Shown: piece by piece, positions 1 through 5,003 of the stretch
How positions within the stretch are numbered: the first letter of the stretch is position 1
How the letters are laid out: each line of letters opens with the position of its first letter
Origin: Chloroflexota bacterium
Lineage (GTDB): Bacteria > Chloroflexota > Anaerolineae > Promineifilales > Promineifilaceae
Reading direction: 5' to 3'
NCBI GenBank assembly: GCA_020353135.1
Contig: CP070688.1
Span: 2,675,040-2,681,525, forward strand
Length of the DNA stretch: 6,486 nucleotides
Program-made: the position numbers and the translations under genes
Notes under the pieces: generated by a model
Told to the model about the DNA's origin: nothing
The model's database searches: none
Seen by the model: the letters and a program-made list of their open reading frames with translations, nothing else

Positions 1-291
1 AGGCGAACCGCCGGAAAGGTAGCTGACCGTTAGCTGCAGGCCGAAGCCGGCCTGGCCTAGCTGGGCGGCCTTGAGCGGCCCGAGGGGCAGTTCGGTGCAA
101 AGCCCGAGGGCGCCCGCGTCGGGGTCGTAGGCCAGGTGGGTCACCACGGCCGGGGCGCCGACGAAGTGGCCCAGGTCATCTTCGGCCTGGACCGTCGCCA
201 GCAGGCGGGCGGCCGGGCCGAGGCCGGAGCCGAGGGCCAGGGCGGCACCGGCGGCGGCGGTTTGTTTCAGGAAGGCTCGTCTGGATATCAT
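1..291 (-). CDS. 5' part of a Tat-exported protein of unknown function (runs off left edge)
   Basis: The minus strand is open from an ATG at 291 to the window edge, giving 97 residues with no stop. The N-terminus MISRRAFLKQ carries a textbook twin-arginine motif (S-R-R-x-F-L-K at residues 3-9). It is followed by an Ala/Gly/Leu-rich hydrophobic stretch (about residues 11-28) and a likely cleavage region near residues 30-36, so a folded protein is probably exported through the Tat system. The start is supported by AAAGGAG six bases upstream. The mature part begins around AEDDLGHFVGAPAVV and contains one Cys (in LGLCTELP); I do not recognise the family. It is divergent from the regulator at 435, so that regulator could once have controlled it, but this is inference. 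The signal peptide is clear; the function is unknown because the rest lies outside the window. Confidence 0.85.
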   Translation of the reverse strand, partial: MISRRAFLKQTAAAGAALALGSGLGPAARLLATVQAEDDLGHFVGAPAVVTHLAYDPDAGALGLCTELPLGPLKAAQLGQAGFGLQLTVSYLSGGSP

Positions 292-297
292 TTCGAA

Positions 298-304
298 CTC
301 CTTT
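298..304 (-). promoter_or_regulatory. Ribosome binding site of the Tat-exported protein gene
   Basis: The minus strand reads AAAGGAG, then six bases (TTCGAA), then the ATG at 291. This is a strong Shine-Dalgarno match at good spacing and fixes the start that gives the twin-arginine signal peptide. Confidence 0.8.
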
Positions 305-310
305 GTATAC

Positions 311-338
311 AGTGGTCGGTGGCCAGTGGTCATTGATC
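311..338. repeat. Degenerate heptanucleotide tandem repeat (about four units)
   Basis: The plus strand reads agtggtc, ggtggcc, agtggtc, attgatc back to back, a 7-bp period with consensus close to RGTGGYC. A further isolated related unit (agtggcc) lies at 364-370. It sits in the divergent gap between the Tat-protein gene and the regulator. Heptanucleotide short tandem repeats are known from gaps in cyanobacteria and other bacteria; no function is visible here. Confidence 0.6.
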
Positions 339-402
339 TACTAAACTTCGTTCGGTCGTGGTTAGTGGCCTACTGAACTTCATTCGGTACTTCGTTCGGT
401 CG
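338..402. repeat. Short direct repeats in the divergent gap
   Basis: A 19-bp unit, ctactaaacttcgttcggt (338-356), recurs with two mismatches at 370-388 (ctactgaacttcattcggt). A 14-bp unit, acttcgttcggtcg, is exact at 345-358 and 389-402. The block ends about 30 bp before the regulator start, where the first residues of the regulator family are missing, so the repeats may mark a rearrangement edge. No transposase or long terminal inverted repeat accompanies them. Confidence 0.7.
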
Positions 403-423
403 CCGCTGGTGGGCCGGGCGGAC

Positions 424-428
424 GGAGG
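424..428 (+). promoter_or_regulatory. Ribosome binding site of the BTAD/NB-ARC regulator
   Basis: GGAGG lies six bases upstream of the ATG at 435, good spacing for a Shine-Dalgarno site. It supports 435 as a usable start although the protein then lacks the first strand of the family's winged helix. The in-frame sequence further upstream, back to a TAG at 363, shows no family similarity. Confidence 0.65.
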
Positions 429-434
429 TGGGCG

Positions 435-2438
435 ATGGGCCGGCCGCTGACCAACCTGGGCTCGCGCAAGGCCGAGGCGCTGCTGGTTTACCTGGCCTGG
501 GCCGGGCGGCCGGTCGGCCGGGATAGCCTGATCGCCTTGTTCTGGGGGAACTCGCCGCAGAAGAAGGCGCTGGCCAGCCTGAGCACGGCCGTCAGCGCCC
601 TGCGCAGGCGGCTGGGCGACCACATCATGACCAACCGGCAGACGGTGGGCCTCAACCTGGAGAGCGAGATCTGGTTGGACACGGCCGTCCTGGGCCAGCG
701 TATCGAAGAGTGGCGGGCGGCGGACGGTCAGGAGAGCACGGCCGCGCTGGAGGAAGCGCTCGAACTGTACCAGGGCGACTTCCTGGCCGGCTTTCACGCC
801 CGGGACAGCCACGGCTTCGAGGAATGGGCTCTGCTGGAGGGGGAAAGATTACGCAACCAGGCCGCCGTGGCCCTGTCAGAGCTGGTCGAAAGCTACCTGG
901 CCCGAGGCCAATTCAGGCGGGGCATCGACCAGGGGCGCCGCCTGGTGGCCCTGGACCCGTACCATGAGCCGTCCCAGCGGCTGCTGATGCAGCTGCTGGC
1001 CCGGAGCGGCCAGCGCAACGCGGCCCTGGCCCAATATGAAAGCTGCCGCCAGGCGCTGAACGAAGAGCTGGGCGTGGAGCCGGCGGCCGAGACTACGGAG
1101 TTGTACGAGCGCATCCGGCTGGCGACGCGCGGGCCAGGGCATAATCTACCGGCTCAGGCAACTTCTTTCGTCGGCCGGCAAACCGAGTTGGCCCAGATCC
1201 AGGAGCGACTGGCCGACCCGGCCTGTCGTTTACTGACCATAACGGGCGTAGGCGGCATCGGCAAGACACGGCTGGCGCTGCAGGTCGCCCAGGCCCAAAA
1301 GGACGTCTACCTGAACGGCGCCTGGTTCGTCGATCTGGCGCCGCTGGATGACCCGGCGTTGGTGGCCCGGGAGACGGCCAAGACATTTGGCCTGGGCGTT
1401 GGCGACGCCGGCTCGGCCGGGCAGGATGAACAAACCGCGCTGGTCGAGAGGATCGGCAAGGCGCTTAAGTCCAGGGAGTTGTTGCTGGTCCTGGACAATT
1501 GCGAACACCAGCTGGATGCCATCGCCCGGCTGTGCGGGTCGCTATTGTCCATCTGCCCGGAAATAACTCTCCTGGCCACCAGCCGGGAAAGGATCGGCGT
1601 GCCCGGAGAAACGATCTGGTTAGCGCCGACCATGACGTTGCCGGACGTTAGCGAATCAGATGGGGAAACAGGGCCGGCGATACGACGGGCCGACGCTGCG
1701 CGTTTGTTTGTCGAACGGGCGGCGGCGATGGGCCAGGATATCTCTTTCAACCAGGACAACGCTCGCGCGGTGACGCGGATTTGCCGCCGTCTTGACGGCA
1801 TGCCGCTGGCGATCGAGCTGGCCGCTTCCCGCCTGCGTCATCTTTCGCTATTCGAGCTCGAATCCAGGCTGGACGACCGTTTTCGCCTGCTGACCGGCGG
1901 CAGCCGGGCGGCTCTACCGCGCCAGCAGACCTTGCTGGCGACGGTGCAATGGAGCTACGATCTTCTTGGCCAGGACGAACGGCGGCTATTCGACCGCCTG
2001 TCGGTATTTCGGGGCGGATTTAGCCTGGAGGCGGCCGAGGCGGTATGCGCCGGGGAAGGATTGCCGGAACAACGGATCCTGGAATTGTTGGGCCAGCTGG
2101 TGGACAAATCCCTGGTGGCGGCCGGCGGGTCAGACGAAGGCAGCGGCCGCTTTCGCCTTCTGGAAACCTTGCGGGCGTTCGGCAAGATGCGCCTCGCGGA
2201 GCGGCCGAATCGAGAGGCCATCCTTCGACAACACGCCCAGTATTATATGGCCCTGGCCGAGGAAGCGCAGTCGCAGTTCCACGGCCCGGAGCAGAAGACC
2301 TGGTACCGGCGACTGGACATGGAGAAAGACAACATGCGGGGGGCGCTGCGCTGGGCCATCGACTCAAGCGAGTTGGTTGGACCGCCCGATTTACTGGAAA
2401 TCATGAGCGAGCCCTATCGTACCAGACGGAAAGCCTGA
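435..2438 (+). CDS. AfsR/SARP-like transcriptional regulator: BTAD plus NB-ARC ATPase, truncated at both ends
   Basis: A 667-residue STAND-type transcription regulator. Residues 1-75 are an OmpR/SARP-like winged helix (KAEALLVYLA; ALASLSTAVSALRRRLG as the likely recognition-helix region). Residues 76-228 are the BTAD helical domain, ending in the typical ELGVEPAAETTELYERIR. The NB-ARC module starts at about 240 (SFVGRQTEL), with Walker A GVGGIGKT at 271-278, Walker B LLLVLDN at 349-355, the TSR sensor triplet at 382-384 and GMPLAIE at 455-461. These families hydrolyse ATP to switch a DNA-binding activator. Two things are odd. The usual opening 'L.llGgf.v..dG' (about 15 residues) is absent. 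After GALRWAIDSSE (to about 2371) the sequence leaves the family and stops 22 codons later, while TPR sequence continues in another frame. The ligand-sensing TPR array is therefore lost from this product. It may be a pseudogene, or a sensor-less protein that still binds DNA. Confidence 0.85.
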   Translation: MGRPLTNLGSRKAEALLVYLAWAGRPVGRDSLIALFWGNSPQKKALASLSTAVSALRRRLGDHIMTNRQTVGLNLESEIWLDTAVLGQRIEEWRAADGQESTAALEEALELYQGDFLAGFHARDSHGFEEWALLEGERLRNQAAVALSELVESYLARGQFRRGIDQGRRLVALDPYHEPSQRLLMQLLARSGQRNAALAQYESCRQALNEELGVEPAAETTELYERIRLATRGPGHNLPAQATSFVGRQTELAQIQERLADPACRLLTITGVGGIGKTRLALQVAQAQKDVYLNGAWFVDLAPLDDPALVARETAKTFGLGVGDAGSAGQDEQTALVERIGKALKSRELLLVLDNCEHQLDAIARLCGSLLSICPEITLLATSRERIGVPGETIWLAPTMTLPDVSESDGETGPAIRRADAARLFVERAAAMGQDISFNQDNARAVTRICRRLDGMPLAIELAASRLRHLSLFELESRLDDRFRLLTGGSRAALPRQQTLLATVQWSYDLLGQDERRLFDRLSVFRGGFSLEAAEAVCAGEGLPEQRILELLGQLVDKSLVAAGGSDEGSGRFRLLETLRAFGKMRLAERPNREAILRQHAQYYMALAEEAQSQFHGPEQKTWYRRLDMEKDNMRGALRWAIDSSELVGPPDLLEIMSEPYRTRRKA

Positions 2439-3085
2439 AGCTTTTTCGGGAGGCAAGGGATTATTGGGGAACCGCCTGGTCGTTAAGCTTTTTTGGCAAT
2501 GTGGCGCTAGATCAGGGCGATTTCGAGCATGGGCAAACGGTCTTTGAAGAGGCGCTGGGAATCTTTCGAGAGCCGGAAAGCAAACTCGGCCAACGTACCA
2601 TGCTACTGGGTCTCGGCAACGTGTCGGCGTTCCTGGGAGATTATGAACGGGCGGAGGAGTACCATCAAGAGAGTTACGATCTGGCGCGGCAGATAAACGA
2701 CGAGGGGCGGACCACGGACGCACTCATGGGGCTCGGACAGGTGGCCAGGCTACAAGGGGCCTATGCGAGGGCAAACAACCTGCTGCGGCGGTGCCTGGCC
2801 TACTATTTCGAGGCTGGATTGGGGGGCGATCTGGTTCTGGCTCTGGAGCAGTTGGCCAGCCTGGCCCGCGCCCAGGGAAACTTCCGGCGAGCGGCGCGGC
2901 TGTTCGGCAGGAGCGAAGCCATGCGCCAGCAACTAAGCTACGCCAGATTTCCTTATCAGCAACCCGAATACGAGCGTGAGGCCGCAGAAATCCAGCAGGC
3001 TCTGGGCGAAGAAGCCTTCGCCGAGGAATGGGATAAGGGCGCGGCGATGGAGTTGGAGGAGGCCGTCACCTACGCATCCAGCTGA
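2372..3085 (+). pseudogene. TPR C-terminal half of the same regulator, out of frame with it
   Basis: From about 2372 the frame shifted relative to the upstream regulator encodes tandem TPR-like helix pairs. The units start at 2375, 2495, 2615, 2735 and 2855, an exact 120-bp (40-residue) period, with recurring G(N/Q)(V)A..(Q)G(D/N)..RA signatures such as GNVALDQGDFEHG and GNVSAFLGDYERA. The tail (RAARLFGRSEAMRQQ, then QALGEEAFAEEW, then AMELEEAVTYA) is the usual end of AfsR/LuxR-type NB-ARC-TPR regulators in this kind of genome. No in-frame start with a ribosome binding site is visible; the first ATG is at 2600, inside a repeat. The stretch of family sequence normally joining NB-ARC to the first TPRs is absent, so a single-base frameshift alone does not explain the break; a deletion does. 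An assembly collapse in repetitive DNA is the alternative. Confidence 0.8.
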
Positions 3086-3124
3086 CGCTCAAAGCGTTTC
3101 TTCGAGCTGACCCTCAAAGCGTTT
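3080..3124. repeat. Pair of 20-bp direct repeats spanning the regulator stop codon
   Basis: The unit agctgacgctcaaagcgttt (3080-3099) recurs with one mismatch, agctgaccctcaaagcgttt (3105-3124), at a 25-bp period. The first copy contains the TGA stop of the TPR frame (3083-3085). It also holds a small hairpin (acgct-caa-agcgt, 3085-3097) followed by ttctt, which could act as a weak terminator for the plus strand in this convergent 71-bp gap. The rest of the gap, to 3156, holds only an 18-bp imperfect stem (atagc...gctat, 3139-3156) without a T tract. Confidence 0.65.
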
Positions 3125-3156
3125 ACGCAGGGCCGCAGATAGCCGGCGCTTGCTAT

Positions 3157-3849
3157 TCAGGGCCGAGCCAGAATGTTCGATAATTGGGCCAGGTTGCGGA
3201 TCTGGTAGGTGATGGGCATGGGCGGGTCCAGGGCGCGGCCGGTGGGGTTGAACCAGCAGGTGTCGATGCCGTAGGCGATGCCGCCGGCCATGTCGGAGGA
3301 GAGGCTGTCACCGATGATGAGCACCTGCTCTTTGGCCGGGCGACCCATTCGCTCGAAGGCGATGTCGAAGATCCGCGGGTCGGGCTTGGCGAAGCCGACT
3401 TCCTCGGAGATGATCCAGTCGAGAAAGTAGCGGCCGATGGCCGAGGCGGCGAAGCGCGGGCGCTGGACGTCGGTCAGGCCGTTGGTGATGATGAAGAGGC
3501 GGTAATCGCGGCTTAATTGGGCGACCAACTGCTCGGCCCCGTCGACGAGGAATGTGCCTTTTCCCAACTGGCGGGAATAGGAGTCGCTGAAGGCGGCCGG
3601 ATCGACCGCCAGCCCCAGCTCGTCAAACAGCAGTTCAAAGCGCTGCACTTTGAGCCGGTCCTGGGTGACATCGCCCTGCTCCAGGGCGTCCCACAACGGA
3701 CCGTTGACCCGCCGGTAGAGATCACTGTAGGCGGGTTTGAAGGCCTGGCCAAATTGGGCGAAGGTCCCGGACAGGGCCCGGGTCTCGGCCCGATCGTAGT
3801 CGAACAGGGTGCCGTCGGCGTCGAAGAGCAGGGAGCAGTACAGCGTCAT
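3157..3849 (-). CDS. yjjG: YjjG-family HAD hydrolase (non-canonical pyrimidine nucleotide 5'-nucleotidase)
   Basis: A 230-residue cytosolic haloacid-dehalogenase-fold phosphatase, normal length for the YjjG/YfnB family. All four HAD motifs are present: FDADGTLFDYD (nucleophile D10 and acid D12), TNG (T122), K155 in EEVGFAKPDPRIF, and GDSLSSD (D181 and D186). The helical cap occupies roughly residues 16-95. The combination FDADGTLF, RRVNGPLW, ISEEVG.AKP and TCWFNP matches E. coli YjjG, which dephosphorylates dUMP, dTMP and non-canonical pyrimidine nucleotides and helps keep damaged bases out of DNA. The exact substrate here is inferred from family. The ATG at 3849 has no clear Shine-Dalgarno site, but the conserved N-terminal strand starts at residue 3, so no later start is possible. 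It is co-directional with the toroid gene 105 bp upstream and convergent with the regulator remnant. Confidence 0.85.
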   Translation of the reverse strand: MTLYCSLLFDADGTLFDYDRAETRALSGTFAQFGQAFKPAYSDLYRRVNGPLWDALEQGDVTQDRLKVQRFELLFDELGLAVDPAAFSDSYSRQLGKGTFLVDGAEQLVAQLSRDYRLFIITNGLTDVQRPRFAASAIGRYFLDWIISEEVGFAKPDPRIFDIAFERMGRPAKEQVLIIGDSLSSDMAGGIAYGIDTCWFNPTGRALDPPMPITYQIRNLAQLSNILARP

Positions 3850-3869
3850 GGGAGCCTGCGGTAAACGTT

Positions 3870-3903
3870 GGAGCTGAGGGGAAGTGAAGGGAGCTGAGGG
3901 GAA
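3870..3903. repeat. 14-bp tandem direct repeat upstream of yjjG
   Basis: The unit ggagctgaggggaa is exact at 3870-3883 and 3890-3903, a 20-bp period, inside the 105-bp gap between the toroid gene and yjjG. The spacer gtgaag adds a partial third copy of the purine-rich pattern (ggaagtgaagg). No promoter or terminator is convincing in the remaining gap. Confidence 0.65.
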
Positions 3904-3954
3904 CTGTTCATGACGGCGGGTTGGCAGTTGGTCATAGGAAATGGGCTGATTGGG

Positions 3955-4881
3955 TTAGGATCCGGCCAGACGGCCGTAGGCGGCCAGGGTGCGCAGGGTG
4001 TTGACGGCGTGATAGCCTTTCCAATCATTCTCGGCCCGGGCCCAGGCGGCAGCGTCGACGAAGTCCCAGGACCAGGCCAGGTCCCAGCTGCCGTCGGCCG
4101 ACTGGCGTTCGATTTCCCAGTCCAGGTTGGCGTCGACGGCGGCGCGATCGACCTCGGAAGCCAGGATCGAGTCGGGCGCCGGGGCGACCTGGAGCGGCCG
4201 CAAAGTGTAATCGGTCCATTGGGCGGGGTCTGATGCCAGCGCGTGGGGCACTGTCCGGCGCAGCTTGGAGACGACTTCCTGACGTAGATCGGCCGGCACG
4301 TTGTCCGCCTCGGCCAGCTCCAGGAAAGCCAGCAGATCGTGCATGTCCATGTCGTCGTCGGGTATGGTCCCCATGTGGGCCAGGAGGGAGCGGCTGACGG
4401 CGGCCAGCATCTCCTGCCCCGGGTCGAAGTGATAGAGGTGGCCGACGAGCGCGGCCCGGGGATTGACCAGGAAGCCGTCGAAGCTGGCTTCGGAGTCGGC
4501 GTAGGTCCACCAGGGGGCGTGAGGCGCATCTTCCACGGCCGGGGGCACGATGGGCCAGACGTCTCGGGCAGCGTCGTAGCTATACAGCAGGTAGCGAATG
4601 GCATCGGCGACCAGCGGCTCGCCGGCGGCCGCTTTCACCTCGCGCAGGATGGCCAGACCGGTCGAGGTGGCGATGGCCGAGGAGGCCGGGGTCCGCAGAT
4701 CGGGCTCGAGCGCGTGGCCGAAGCCGCCGTCGTCATTCTGATAGGCGGCCAGCGCCTGAAGGACCGGCGCCGAATCGCCACCTTCGAAATGATAGGCGAA
4801 GCGGACCCGGTCGACCGGCCGGCCGTGGCTCATGATGTAAGCTCGGGCGGCGGCGAATGATTCAGGGGTCATGGTGAGCAT
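3955..4881 (-). CDS. Orphan alpha/alpha-toroid protein (squalene-cyclase / prenyltransferase-like fold)
   Basis: A 308-residue protein without signal peptide or membrane segment, so probably cytosolic. It carries two QW-like repeats typical of the terpenoid cyclase/protein prenyltransferase alpha-alpha toroid: QNDDGGFG at 48-55 (followed by HALEPDL) and QSADGSW at 260-266 (followed by DLAWSW). Helical stretches rich in Ala, Leu and aromatic residues lie between them. The class II cyclase catalytic DxDD acid motif is not obvious, and the protein is about half the length of a squalene-hopene cyclase, so terpene cyclisation should not be assumed. I would call it a toroid-fold protein of unknown function. 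The ATG at 4881 lacks a strong ribosome binding site; an in-frame ATG at 4872 is an alternative that changes only three residues. It is flanked on both sides by repeat-bearing gaps and is co-directional with yjjG and the HTH_42 gene. Confidence 0.75.
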   Translation of the reverse strand: MLTMTPESFAAARAYIMSHGRPVDRVRFAYHFEGGDSAPVLQALAAYQNDDGGFGHALEPDLRTPASSAIATSTGLAILREVKAAAGEPLVADAIRYLLYSYDAARDVWPIVPPAVEDAPHAPWWTYADSEASFDGFLVNPRAALVGHLYHFDPGQEMLAAVSRSLLAHMGTIPDDDMDMHDLLAFLELAEADNVPADLRQEVVSKLRRTVPHALASDPAQWTDYTLRPLQVAPAPDSILASEVDRAAVDANLDWEIERQSADGSWDLAWSWDFVDAAAWARAENDWKGYHAVNTLRTLAAYGRLAGS

Positions 4882-4915
4882 GGTTGTTTCCCAGAGGATT
4901 TGATAAGGAATCGGA

Positions 4916-4940
4916 CAGGATTTACAGGATTGGCAGGATT
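4916..4940. repeat. Three caggatt units at a 9-bp period
   Basis: caggatt occurs at 4916-4922, 4925-4931 and 4934-4940, exactly nine bases apart (caggattta, caggattgg, caggatttg). An aggatt half-unit lies at 4895-4900. It sits in the 122-bp gap between the HTH_42 and toroid genes. Similar 'acaggatttacaggat' strings are familiar to me from gaps of environmental bacterial genomes; their role is not established. Confidence 0.7.
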
Positions 4941-4957
4941 TGGGTCCAGCTCAATCC

Positions 4958-4974
4958 GGCTGATATCATCAGCC
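4958..4974. repeat. Perfect 7-bp inverted repeat (hairpin) after the HTH_42 gene
   Basis: ggctgat (4958-4964) and atcagcc (4968-4974) form a perfect 7-bp stem with a three-base loop, 29 bp downstream of the HTH_42 stop codon. No T tract follows on either strand, so it is not a standard intrinsic terminator. It could stabilise an mRNA 3' end or be a protein-binding dyad. Confidence 0.5.
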
Positions 4975-5003
4975 ATGGAAGGCGGCAGGTAAATGCAGCA
5001 TGT

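Noticed and set aside
311..402. CRISPR array
   Set aside because: Units are short, contiguous or irregularly spaced, with no unique spacers of constant length and no cas genes nearby.
2338..2410. Programmed -1 frameshift joining the NB-ARC and TPR frames
   Set aside because: No X XXY YYZ slippery heptamer is placed correctly. The G6 run at 2338-2343 is out of phase for it and lies upstream of sequence that is still family-like in the first frame. Family sequence is also missing at the join, which a frameshift would not cause.
2430..2446. Terminator-like hairpin (aaagc-ctgaa-gcttt plus T run) at the premature stop
   Set aside because: The bases are fully explained as TPR coding sequence (ESLKLFRE) in the other frame; the stem is short and A/T-rich.
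338..3124. A transposon carrying the regulator, bounded by the repeats at each end
   Set aside because: The left and right repeats are unrelated in sequence, there is no transposase or integrase, and no target-site duplication can be seen.
3080..3150. Possible short protein on the minus strand across the 20-bp repeats (reads RKRFEGQLEETL)
   Set aside because: No start codon or ribosome binding site is present, and the 25-bp repeat period is not a multiple of three, so the repeats do not code in one frame.
4339..4860. Plus-strand open frame (173 residues) opposite the toroid gene, and other long overlapping frames at 3517-3864 (+), 3846-4604 (-) and 330-812 (-)
   Set aside because: They have low-complexity composition, no domain signature, and lie over well-supported genes; typical high-GC shadow frames.
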